A stretch of 6,026 bases of DNA from an uncultured Collinsella sp. (GCA_900557505.1 USTC01000084.1:1-6026), one strand, 5' to 3'. Shown: positions 1 through 5,661, numbered from the stretch's first letter. Program-made: numbers and translations. Notes: generated by a model not told the origin, from the sequence alone.

Positions 1-645
1 AAAACCAAAGAGGTCTCCACTCGCCATGCGCCTCCCCTCGGAGTCGCGCGACCCGTCGAGCACGGAGGACTGAACGTCCGCCGTCGCGAGCACGGCAACA
101 TACTCGCCCCCGGCATCCCTTATGGCGAGTACGGGCATCGTGTGGTCGGCAAACCCCCTGGGATTCGAGCCCAACCACCAGCCGGCAGGCGTCTCAATGT
201 CGCGATTAACGTTCACGGGGCATTCGCCCTCCACAGTGGCGAGCGTGGCAGAGTGAATGCCCGCAACAGCGCGCTCGACAGCCGTGCGGGCGGCAGCGAC
301 GAGCGCTGCGCGATAGCGCTCGTTGCGATTGCGGGTAGCATCGTCGGCAAGATGCCCGGGAGTGCGGACGTGAGGCATGGAAAACGTGTGGGTAGGAACC
401 ACCCAAGAATAAGCACCGCTGCAATTGGCGGCATCCTCAACAACCTCACGCAGATCGGCGAGTAGAGCCGGAGCGATCGAGGTGACCTCAAGCGAAAGGA
501 CGCAGGCGCGTCGCCCCGTCCCCTCGATGATAAGGGCACGGGCGAAGACCTCATGACGGAGTTCGTCGAAACCGTCGAACGGCAACACGTCCCCAAGATC
601 GATGGCCACACGAGCGGCCCCAGCCCTCATCTCTCCTTCGCCCAT
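1..645 (-). CDS. Neutral ceramidase-like N-terminal domain protein (3' end outside window)
   Basis: An open frame of 215 codons runs off the left edge without a stop. The ATG at 645 is chosen because AGGGGAG (654-660) sits 8 nt before it; a second Met at codon 6 has poor spacing. The layout recalls the neutral/alkaline non-lysosomal ceramidase N-terminal domain: FARALIIEG (34-42), a VLSLEVTS strand (49-56), PTHTFSMPH (84-92, like the family's SHTHSGP), NVNRD (145-149), then VLATADVQSSVLDG (185-198) and ASGDLFG (208-214, like SADFPG). Family members hydrolyse the N-acyl bond of ceramides using a zinc held by two His, a Glu and a Tyr. H86 fits the first His; the second appears to be Q192. There is no signal peptide, so the protein is probably cytoplasmic, unlike secreted ceramidases. 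It lies 26 bp after the amidohydrolase-like gene, in the same operon. The fold is fairly sure; activity and substrate are unknown. Confidence 0.7.
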   Translation of the reverse strand, partial: MGEGEMRAGAARVAIDLGDVLPFDGFDELRHEVFARALIIEGTGRRACVLSLEVTSIAPALLADLREVVEDAANCSGAYSWVVPTHTFSMPHVRTPGHLADDATRNRNERYRAALVAAARTAVERAVAGIHSATLATVEGECPVNVNRDIETPAGWWLGSNPRGFADHTMPVLAIRDAGGEYVAVLATADVQSSVLDGSRDSEGRRMASGDLFGF

Positions 646-671
646 GGCAGATACTCCCCTCTGATTGCCGC

Positions 672-1706
672 TCACTCGACACCGTACAGTTGCTGCGCCG
701 TACCGCCAAGCACAAGGTCGCTGTCTGTATCGCTCAGATTTGCAGCGCGAACGCAGGCGACACCCTCGGTGAGCCACTCGCGTTTGACGGGATAGCTCGT
801 GCCAAAAACAATATGGTCTGCACCCAGCACGTCAACCGCGCAGGCGAGGAGTGTCTTGCCCCAAGGCTGGGCATGGGACATGTCGAAATAGATGTTGTTC
901 TCGAGGTGCCTGGAAACGGTCTCGGTATCGACCTGAAAACGGCCAGAAGCATCAGGGCGCTTGGGACCATGAGGCAGCAGCATCTCCTTGAACGCAAAGT
1001 ATGCGCCGCCGAGCATGGAGTGGACCATCTTGATATTGGGATAGCGCTCAAAGAAATCACCAAAGATCTCTCGGCCGATCGCCGTAGTTTGGTCGACGCA
1101 GCGGCCATAAGAGCGGCGAAGGTTGTCGTACGCGAGAAGCGACTCGTTCTCGACCGGCACGGGAACATGGTGCACGTAAACGGTGACATGGCGTTCGTTC
1201 AGGTGCTCGAAAAAGCTCGAGAAGACCTGGTCGTCGAGATAGCGCTTGCCGTAGTGAGCGCAGAGCTGCACACCCGCAAAACCATCGTCGAGCCTGCGGT
1301 CGAGCTCCTCCAAATTCGCTTTGGTGCCAAAGGGCGGCACGGCGACAAGCGGAATCAGACGGCCATTTGACGCCTTCGCGTCAGCAGCCATACCGTCGTT
1401 GAAACGCCGGCACATCTCGAGCGACATCCACTCGTGGCAGCCGGGGAGCTTGAGGATCGCCTTGTCGACCCCCGCCTCATCCATATCGGCCAAGCGCTTC
1501 TCGAGGGTGTAGTCGCCCTCAATGTAGTTAAGACCCGGAGAACCGGCGGGCATCTCGATCACGATCTGTCGTTTGCCGGCGGAATTCATGGTCAGATAGC
1601 CTTCGGTGTCATAGGCGCGGGGTACCTCGGCCAAAAACTGTTCGCAGAGCGTCTCGTCATGAAAGATGTGCTCGTCGAACCAGTAGGAATTTGCATCGAT
1701 AATCAT
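672..1706 (-). CDS. Amidohydrolase-2 (ACMSD-like) family protein with altered metal site
   Basis: This 344-residue protein has the length and landmarks of the amidohydrolase-2 family (TIM-barrel hydrolases and decarboxylases such as ACMSD). Visible are a start of MIIDANSYWF, YTLEKRLADMDEAGVDKAIL (66-85), VYVHH (176-180), PNIKMVHSMLGGA (223-235), the late-barrel VFGTSYP (300-306) and a closing LGGTAQQLYG (333-342). Metal-dependent members begin IDxHxH and carry an Asp in the GxDYP-like motif. Here the two N-terminal His positions are N6 and Y8 and the Asp position is S304, while H179/H180 and H229 remain. The reading frame is intact, so this is not simple decay. AAAGGCGG (1716-1723) lies 9 nt before the ATG. 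It is the first gene of the operon with the ceramidase-like gene. It may use another chemistry or be a binding or scaffold protein; the substrate cannot be read from the sequence. Confidence 0.85.
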   Translation of the reverse strand: MIIDANSYWFDEHIFHDETLCEQFLAEVPRAYDTEGYLTMNSAGKRQIVIEMPAGSPGLNYIEGDYTLEKRLADMDEAGVDKAILKLPGCHEWMSLEMCRRFNDGMAADAKASNGRLIPLVAVPPFGTKANLEELDRRLDDGFAGVQLCAHYGKRYLDDQVFSSFFEHLNERHVTVYVHHVPVPVENESLLAYDNLRRSYGRCVDQTTAIGREIFGDFFERYPNIKMVHSMLGGAYFAFKEMLLPHGPKRPDASGRFQVDTETVSRHLENNIYFDMSHAQPWGKTLLACAVDVLGADHIVFGTSYPVKREWLTEGVACVRAANLSDTDSDLVLGGTAQQLYGVE

Positions 1707-1738
1707 TGGTTGGAACCGCCTTTCATCTTGTTGAAAAC

Positions 1739-1768
1739 ATTCTAGAAAAGCAGGTACCCGGACATCAA
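1739..1768 (-). promoter_or_regulatory. Predicted promoter of the amidohydrolase-like operon
   Basis: Read on the minus strand, TTGATG (1763-1768, 4/6 match to the -35 consensus) is followed after 18 nt by TAGAAT (1739-1744, 5/6 match to the -10). Transcription would begin near 1732, giving a leader of about 25 nt that carries the ribosome binding site. The position relative to the gene supports it; it is untested. Confidence 0.55.
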
Positions 1769-1804
1769 TTCCAGCTTAAGCCCACTGTATTCCATTTTGG
1801 AATA
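1768..1804. promoter_or_regulatory. LysR-box-like palindrome with a phased half-site
   Basis: TATTCCATTTTGGAATA (1788-1804) is a perfect 7-bp inverted repeat around 3 bp and contains the T-N11-A pattern of LysR-type sites. A further ATTCCA at 1768-1773 repeats the left arm (1789-1794) exactly 21 bp away, two helical turns. Relative to the predicted start near 1732 the palindrome is centred near -64 and the extra half-site near -38. These are the places where LysR-type activators usually have their recognition and activation sites. The bound regulator is unknown; the nearby LysR gene seems to have a different box (4546-4562). Confidence 0.4.
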
Positions 1805-1874
1805 GAACTTACCGCTCACACGCGAACCTCGCCCGCTCAACGAGACAAGCGCTAACAGCACGGGCTTAGACAGA

Positions 1875-1911
1875 AAACGGTCGGCCCGCATCCGTTGCGG
1901 GCCGACCGTTT
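1875..1911 (-). terminator. Rho-independent terminator of the XRE-aminotransferase gene
   Basis: A perfect 16-bp GC-rich stem (arms 1875-1890 and 1896-1911) encloses a 5-nt loop. Read on the minus strand it is followed by TTTTCTGTCT and begins 21 nt after the aminotransferase stop codon. No gene ends towards it on the plus strand, so it is assigned to the minus strand. It separates this gene from the downstream amidohydrolase-like operon. Confidence 0.85.
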
Positions 1912-1932
1912 CATTACAGGCTACCTTTGCCG

Positions 1933-3453
1933 TTACGCCTGGCGGTAATGGTCAAAGAAGTCGGCGAGGTCTTCGAGGGACTCTTTGAGTACTTCCATGC
2001 GCGGCAGGTACACGATGCGGAAGTGGTCGGGCTCAGCCCAGTTGAAGCCGCCGCCGCGCGTGATCAGGATCTTCTTCTCGTGCAGCAGGTCGAGGGCGAA
2101 CTGCTCGTCATCGGTGATGTTGAACTTCTTCACATCCATCTTGGGGAAGATGTAGAACGCCGCGCGCGGCTTAACCACCGAGATGCCGTCAATCTTGTTG
2201 AGCGCCTCATACACAAAGTTGCGCTGCTCGTAGACACGGCCGCCGGGACGGATGTAGTCGTTAACGGACTGATGGCCACCGAGTGCCGTCTGAACGATCG
2301 ACTGAGCCGGCACGTTGGAGCACAGGCGCATGTTGGAGAGCATGTTGATGCCCATGATGAAGTCGCTCATGCAGCGCTGGTTGCCCGAAAGCACCATCCA
2401 GCCAATACGATAGCCCGCAATCATGTGCGACTTGGAAAGGCCGCTAAAGGTGACGCAGGGCAGGTCGGGGGCGAGCGAGGCAATCGAGACGTGCTCGTAG
2501 CCGTCCATGCAGAGGCGGTCGTAGATCTCATCGGCAAAGATCATCAGCTGATGTCTGCGTGCAACCTCGACGATGCCCTCGAGCACCTCGCGCGGATAGA
2601 CGGAACCCGTGGGGTTATTGGGGTTGATGATGACGAGAGCTTTGGTCGCGCTCGTAATCTTGGACTCCATATCCTCCAAGTCGGGATACCAATCCGCCTG
2701 CTCATCGCACAGATAGTGCACGGGATGACCGCCGGCAAGGGTTGCGCACGCCGGCCAGAGCGGATAGTCGGGGCTGGGGATCAGAATCTCGTCGCCGTTG
2801 TCGAGCAGCGCGTTCATCGAAAGCTGAATGAGCTCGGACACGCCGTTGCCCGTGTAGATATGCTCCATCTGAACGTTGGGCAGGCCCTTGATCTGCGAAT
2901 ACTGCATGATCGCCTTGCGCGCGGAGAACAGGCCACGCGAGTTGGAATAGCCTTCGCAGTCGGGCAGCTGCTGGCGCATGTCCTTGATGACCTCATCGGG
3001 CGTGCGGAAACCGAAGGGCGCCGGGTTACCGATATTGAGCTTGAGGATGCGCTCGCCCTCGTCCTCCATACGGGCGGCCTCGTCGACGACGGGGCCGCGA
3101 ACGTCATACAGGACGTTATCGAGCTTGGTGGATTTAGAAAAAGTACGCATGGTGGTGCTCCTTGCAATTTGAGCTGAGGGATGGGGTTCGGGCTTGGAAT
3201 CGTTGCGGGGTGATGACGCCTCGCCTTGATCGGCATCACCGGCAAGCAGCCAGGTAACATCGACCTCCAAAATGCGAGCGAGCAGCTCTGCCACATCGCG
3301 CCGCGGGATCGTCTTGCCGCTCACATATTGGCTCATCTGACTCTTGCCGAGTTTTTTACCGAGCATCTCCGATGCGCGGATTACGTCCGACTGGCGAACG
3401 TCGCGATCGGACATAGCCTGTCGCAGGCGATCGCTAAACGTCTCTTGGGCCAC
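1933..3453 (-). CDS. XRE-family DNA-binding domain fused to AlaA-like alanine aminotransferase
   Basis: This 506-residue protein has two parts. Residues 3-72 form an XRE/Cro helix-turn-helix (FSDRLRQAM, then KSQMSQYVSGKTIPRRD and LEVDVTWLLAG). A polar linker (73-101) leads to a full type I PLP aminotransferase closely like E. coli AlaA, which transfers amino groups between glutamate and pyruvate: KLNIGNPAPFGF, NPNNPTG (277-283), DEIYD (308-312), LSKSHMIAGYRIGW with the PLP lysine at K341, and HFRIV with the carboxylate-binding Arg at 479. The GTG start at 3453 is preferred over an in-frame TTG at 3504 because AAGGAGG lies 5 nt before it and the extra codons overlap the operator. It is not a MocR protein, which has a GntR-type head. 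An alanine- or PLP-responsive autoregulator is plausible but inferred. The gene could also receive readthrough from the upstream LysR gene. Confidence 0.9.
   Translation of the reverse strand: MAQETFSDRLRQAMSDRDVRQSDVIRASEMLGKKLGKSQMSQYVSGKTIPRRDVAELLARILEVDVTWLLAGDADQGEASSPRNDSKPEPHPSAQIARSTTMRTFSKSTKLDNVLYDVRGPVVDEAARMEDEGERILKLNIGNPAPFGFRTPDEVIKDMRQQLPDCEGYSNSRGLFSARKAIMQYSQIKGLPNVQMEHIYTGNGVSELIQLSMNALLDNGDEILIPSPDYPLWPACATLAGGHPVHYLCDEQADWYPDLEDMESKITSATKALVIINPNNPTGSVYPREVLEGIVEVARRHQLMIFADEIYDRLCMDGYEHVSIASLAPDLPCVTFSGLSKSHMIAGYRIGWMVLSGNQRCMSDFIMGINMLSNMRLCSNVPAQSIVQTALGGHQSVNDYIRPGGRVYEQRNFVYEALNKIDGISVVKPRAAFYIFPKMDVKKFNITDDEQFALDLLHEKKILITRGGGFNWAEPDHFRIVYLPRMEVLKESLEDLADFFDHYRQA
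3148..3163 (-). promoter_or_regulatory. Internal ribosome binding site and ATG at the domain junction
   Basis: Inside the XRE-aminotransferase gene, AAGGAG (3158-3163) lies 7 nt before an in-frame ATG (3148-3150), codon 102 from the GTG start. Translation from here gives MRTFSKSTKLDN..., which lines up with the first residues of E. coli AlaA (MSPIEKSSKLEN...), and yields 405 residues, the AlaA length. A free aminotransferase could therefore be made beside the fusion. The signal is as good as that of the upstream start; its use is inferred. Confidence 0.55.
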
Positions 3454-3458
3454 AGGAA

Positions 3459-3465
3459 CCTCCTT
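3459..3465 (-). promoter_or_regulatory. Ribosome binding site that sets the GTG start of the XRE-aminotransferase
   Basis: AAGGAGG on the minus strand ends 5 nt before the GTG at 3451-3453. The competing TTG at 3502-3504 has no such site and falls inside the palindromic operator, so the GTG is the likely start. Confidence 0.8.
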
Positions 3466-3471
3466 GCTGGC

Positions 3472-3556
3472 AAAGTTCAATTTATAGAACACGAATTGAA
3501 CCAAGGTTCAATTTAGCAAGCAGTATAGCGCGGCACATTATCCGAAAGTTCAATTT
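3472..3556. promoter_or_regulatory. Operator array of AAATTGAACYTT repeats upstream of the XRE-aminotransferase
   Basis: Read on the minus strand, AAATTGAACTTT occurs at 3545-3556 and 3472-3483 and AAATTGAACCTT at 3503-3514. The copies are 42 and 31 bp apart, close to four and three helical turns, so they face the same side of the DNA. The middle copy is the half of a perfect palindrome, AATTGAACC and GGTTCAATT around AA (3494-3513). All copies lie before the GTG start, the last just ahead of the ribosome binding site. The likely binder is the XRE domain encoded directly downstream, as autoregulation is common for that family; the binding itself is inferred. Confidence 0.65.
3522..3527 (-). 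promoter_or_regulatory. Possible -10 element of the XRE-aminotransferase promoter
   Basis: TATACT on the minus strand matches the -10 consensus at 5/6 positions. No good -35 stands at 16-18 nt; TTGAAC of the distal operator copy is 20 nt away. Transcription from here would start near 3515, at the edge of the palindrome (3494-3513), where a bound protein would block it. A weak -35 would also fit a promoter needing an activator. Confidence 0.35.
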
Positions 3557-3615
3557 CACAAGAAAATGTACCGAGCCTCGAGAATTGTCCCAAAGTAGGC
3601 AACGGGTACGCGCTT

Positions 3616-4473
3616 TTAGAGATATTCGAGGAAACGAGCCGCCGCAAGCGAAACGTCAGCGGTGCGGTATATGGCGTTGATCTGCCGATGGGGATGTCCC
3701 TCGAGTGGTCGCACGGCAACATCGAACTGACAACGGCGCAAGATGAGCGCGGGAAGAATGCTCACGCCCAGGCCGTCCTCGACCATAGCCATAATCGCAT
3801 AATCATCCCAGGTCGACAGCTTGGAGCACACCGTCAGCCCCGCCCGACGGAACAGCGGCGTAATCTCGTCATCGGTGCCGCGTTCTAGCAGAATAAACTG
3901 CTCGTTGGCTAAATCGGCAAGAGAAACGACCTCCGCCGTGGCAAGCAAAGAGTCTGCCGGCACTACCGCCATCAACTCGTCGCGCACCAAAGACCGCGAT
4001 GCCATGCCGTTTTCTCGGGGCTCACGTGGGATAAAGCCCAGGTCACAACGACCCTCAGCCACCCATTGTTCAATCTCTGAGTAATCGCCCATCAGCAACT
4101 CATAATCAACGTCCGGGTGATCGGCGCGAAAGCGCGCAATCACCGGCGGCAGCACGTGGGTCGCCACACTCGAAAACGTACCGATGCAGATTTTGCCGCG
4201 CATGAGCCCACGCATCTCATCCACCCGTCGCTGCAAGCGAGTGAATTCCTCACAGAGCGCCTCGACCGCCGGCATGACCTGCCGCCCATCGGCAGAAAGC
4301 ACTACGCCCTCGCGGCTTCTATCGAGCACTTTAAAGCCCCAGTCGGCCTCAAGATCGGCCACCATACGGCTCACGCCCGACTGCGAATAGCTCAGGCGCT
4401 CGGCAGCACGCGTAAAGCTTCCGGCGCGCACGGTCTCGAGCAGCACCTGCATCTTTTGAATATTCGTTTCCAC
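3616..4473 (-). CDS. LysR-type transcriptional regulator
   Basis: This 285-residue protein has the standard LysR layout. A winged helix-turn-helix spans residues 4-62, with GSFTRAAERLSYSQSGVSRM (18-37) as the recognition region, followed by a helical linker with LQRRVDEMRG (80-89). The effector-binding domain begins at GKICIGTFSSVATHVLPP (93-110) and includes CDLGFIP (143-149) and VEDGLGVSILP (231-241). It is slightly shorter than the usual 300 residues, at the C-terminal end. The GTG start at 4473 has GGAG 7 nt upstream. It diverges from the EamA transporter gene, with a perfect LysR box between them, so control of itself and that exporter is likely. The XRE-aminotransferase gene follows in the same direction after 162 bp with no obvious terminator between. 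The effector is unknown. Confidence 0.93.
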   Translation of the reverse strand: METNIQKMQVLLETVRAGSFTRAAERLSYSQSGVSRMVADLEADWGFKVLDRSREGVVLSADGRQVMPAVEALCEEFTRLQRRVDEMRGLMRGKICIGTFSSVATHVLPPVIARFRADHPDVDYELLMGDYSEIEQWVAEGRCDLGFIPREPRENGMASRSLVRDELMAVVPADSLLATAEVVSLADLANEQFILLERGTDDEITPLFRRAGLTVCSKLSTWDDYAIMAMVEDGLGVSILPALILRRCQFDVAVRPLEGHPHRQINAIYRTADVSLAAARFLEYL

Positions 4474-4490
4474 AGCACCCCTCCACCTTT

Positions 4491-4509
4491 ACATGAGTTT
4501 TTGTCATGT
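4491..4509. repeat. Short inverted repeat in the lysR leader
   Basis: ACATGA (4491-4496) and TCATGT (4504-4509) form a perfect 6-bp inverted repeat around 7 nt. It lies between the predicted lysR start point and the lysR ribosome binding site, so it could be a second regulator site or a weak leader hairpin. Short repeats of this size can also arise by chance. Confidence 0.3.
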
Positions 4510-4518
4510 TATCCATGC

Positions 4519-4524
4519 ATTATA
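4519..4524 (-). promoter_or_regulatory. Predicted -10 element of the lysR promoter
   Basis: TATAAT on the minus strand is a perfect -10 consensus, 45 nt before the lysR GTG. The -35 region is poor. Transcription would start near 4512, which places the LysR box (4546-4562) about 42 bp upstream, overlapping the -35 region. That fits autoregulation. I do not see a convincing promoter for the divergent transporter gene. Confidence 0.5.
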
Positions 4525-4545
4525 TTCGCTTTTCTTCTAAAGCCA

Positions 4546-4562
4546 GTTCACCCATAGTGAAC
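4546..4562. promoter_or_regulatory. LysR box in the lysR/EamA divergent region
   Basis: GTTCACCCATAGTGAAC is a perfect 6-bp inverted repeat around 5 bp and contains T-N11-A, the typical core of LysR-type recognition sites. It sits between the divergent lysR and EamA genes, 30 bp before the EamA start codon. The divergently encoded LysR protein is the obvious candidate to bind it. Confidence 0.6.
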
Positions 4563-4591
4563 ATGCCCGGATATAGAGGGGATGTCAGCGC

Positions 4592-5503
4592 ATGAACAAC
4601 GGACTGTTTACGTACTTAGCAGCATTGCTATTGTTTGGCTCCAACGGCATCATCGCCGCTGCCATCGCGCTGCCGAGCTCCGATATCGTGCTACTACGCA
4701 CGTTTTTGGGCGCACTCTCGCTTGTCACCATCCTCGCCATCACCCAACGTCATAAGTTGCAGGCGCCATCTCGCCCCCGCGAAGCCGCAGCCCTCCTCCT
4801 CTCGGGAGCCGCGCTGGGCGCCAGCTGGATTTTTCTGTTCCGCGCCTACCAGACGATCGGCGTCGGCGTATCCTCGCTGCTGTACTACTGCGGCCCCATC
4901 ATTGTCATGGCGCTCTCCCCGCTCATCTTTGGCGAAAAGCTGACCGGCGGCAAAATCGCAGGCTTTGTCGCCGTTGCTTGTGGTGCTTTTCTCATTGCAG
5001 CGCAAGGTCTAGGCGGCAATATGCCCATTGCGGGTATCGTCTACGGTATCGCCTCGGCATTTTGCTATGCGCTGATGGTCATCGCTAGCAAGGGCGCGCC
5101 GCACATCAAAGGCCTCGAGAACTCCACGCTCCAGGTGAGCGCCGCCTTTGTGACCGCGCTGGTCCTCACGCTCATCACGCAGGGCGCTCCCTCATTCCTG
5201 TCCGCCGGTATCGCCGCCAGTATTGATTGGCGCGCCGTCGCTATGCTCGGCGTCGTCAACACCGGCATTGGTTGCCTGCTCTACTTTAGCGCCGTCGCCA
5301 AGCTGCCCGTCCAGACCGTCGCCGTCGTCGGCTACCTCGAGCCACTTTCGGCGGTCGTGTTCTCGGCCGTCCTTTTGGGCGAAGCCATAACACCGGTCCG
5401 TCTGATGGGCGCCGCGCTTATCATCGGCGGCGCGATTTTTTGCGAACTCGCCGGCAAACGCGCAAACGCCAAGGCTGGCATCGCCCAGACAGTACGTGCT
5501 TAA
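4592..5503 (+). CDS. EamA/DMT-superfamily transporter (probable metabolite exporter)
   Basis: This 303-residue, strongly hydrophobic protein fits the ten-helix EamA permeases of the drug/metabolite transporter superfamily, which export amino acids, nucleosides or other small metabolites across the cytoplasmic membrane. Both EamA repeats show: the first ends in YYCGPIIVMALSPLIFGEKL (98-117), the second in GYLEPLSAVVFSAVLLGEAI (247-266). Each has the Pro within the helix and a GE pair at its end. A short basic loop (52-64) follows helix 2, and the tail from 287 is hydrophilic and basic. The ATG follows GAGGGGA (4576-4582) at a slightly long spacing of 9 nt. It diverges from the LysR gene, a common arrangement in which the regulator senses the exported compound. 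The substrate is not readable; amino acids are a guess from the neighbouring aminotransferase. Confidence 0.93.
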   Translation: MNNGLFTYLAALLLFGSNGIIAAAIALPSSDIVLLRTFLGALSLVTILAITQRHKLQAPSRPREAAALLLSGAALGASWIFLFRAYQTIGVGVSSLLYYCGPIIVMALSPLIFGEKLTGGKIAGFVAVACGAFLIAAQGLGGNMPIAGIVYGIASAFCYALMVIASKGAPHIKGLENSTLQVSAAFVTALVLTLITQGAPSFLSAGIAASIDWRAVAMLGVVNTGIGCLLYFSAVAKLPVQTVAVVGYLEPLSAVVFSAVLLGEAITPVRLMGAALIIGGAIFCELAGKRANAKAGIAQTVRA

Positions 5504-5537
5504 AAGCCCCTGCTTTGAAATGCTACCTGCGTAGATA

Positions 5538-5561
5538 AATAATCCCCAGCTGAGGATTATT
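5538..5561. repeat. 24-bp near-perfect palindrome between the EamA gene and kup
   Basis: AATAATCC (5538-5545) and GGATTATT (5554-5561) form a perfect 8-bp inverted repeat, and the centre CAGCTG is itself palindromic; only one base pair (5546/5553) fails. It starts 34 nt after the EamA stop. It could be an operator for kup or an AU-rich transcription terminator, but no clear T-run follows, so an operator seems somewhat more likely. Confidence 0.45.
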
Positions 5562-5592
5562 GTCTAAAATAACCCGATGTGCCAAACTGCTC

Positions 5593-5622
5593 TTGTATGT
5601 ATAAAGACGGCATAAAGATTAT
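5593..5622 (+). promoter_or_regulatory. Weak candidate promoter of kup
   Basis: TTGTAT (5593-5598) and GATTAT (5617-5622) are 18 nt apart and match the -35 and -10 consensus at 3/6 and 4/6 positions. Transcription would start near 5629, at the first arm of the leader hairpin. Other AT-rich hexamers nearby, such as TAAAAT at 5565-5570, lack a partner. The call is tentative. Confidence 0.3.
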
Positions 5623-5626
5623 CTGT

Positions 5627-5653
5627 CCTAGACAAACAACCGGATGTCTAAGG
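5627..5653 (+). promoter_or_regulatory. Possible leader hairpin touching the kup ribosome binding site
   Basis: TAGACA (5629-5634) and TGTCTA (5645-5650) form a 6-bp inverted repeat around 10 nt. With a one-base bulge at A5651, the preceding CC (5627-5628) can pair with GG (5652-5653) of the AAGGGAG ribosome binding site. Such a hairpin could limit kup translation. The same TGTCTA also occurs at 5561-5566, so the repeats may instead be protein binding sites. Confidence 0.3.
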
Positions 5654-5661
5654 GAGTCCAC

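Noticed and set aside
213..611. Minus-strand open frame of 132 codons
   Set aside because: It lies in another frame of the ceramidase-like gene; the frame starting at 645 stays open to the window edge, has a ribosome binding site and shows family motifs.
690..1370. Plus-strand open frame of 226 codons opposite the amidohydrolase-like gene
   Set aside because: It overlaps a gene with clear family motifs on the other strand and has no domain features of its own.
1927..3177. Long plus-strand open frame (416 codons) opposite the aminotransferase
   Set aside because: It is an antisense mirror of the aminotransferase gene in GC-rich DNA, shows no recognisable domain, and the opposite strand has unmistakable AlaA motifs.
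3454..3504. TTG start at 3504 that would add 17 residues to the XRE-aminotransferase
   Set aside because: The added codons run through the repeat array and lack a ribosome binding site, while the GTG at 3453 has AAGGAGG at good spacing and begins just before the HTH domain.
3557..3615. Terminator between lysR and the XRE-aminotransferase gene
   Set aside because: Only a 5-bp GTACC/GGTAC pairing across a long loop is present (ending near 3571), too weak to call, so readthrough remains possible.
5644..5661. In-frame ATG six codons upstream of the kup GTG
   Set aside because: No ribosome binding site precedes it, and the AAGGGAG serving the GTG would then lie inside the coding region.
5504..5661. 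ydaO-type c-di-AMP riboswitch before kup
   Set aside because: The 158-bp gap is short for this class and none of its conserved G-rich and GAA-containing blocks can be seen.
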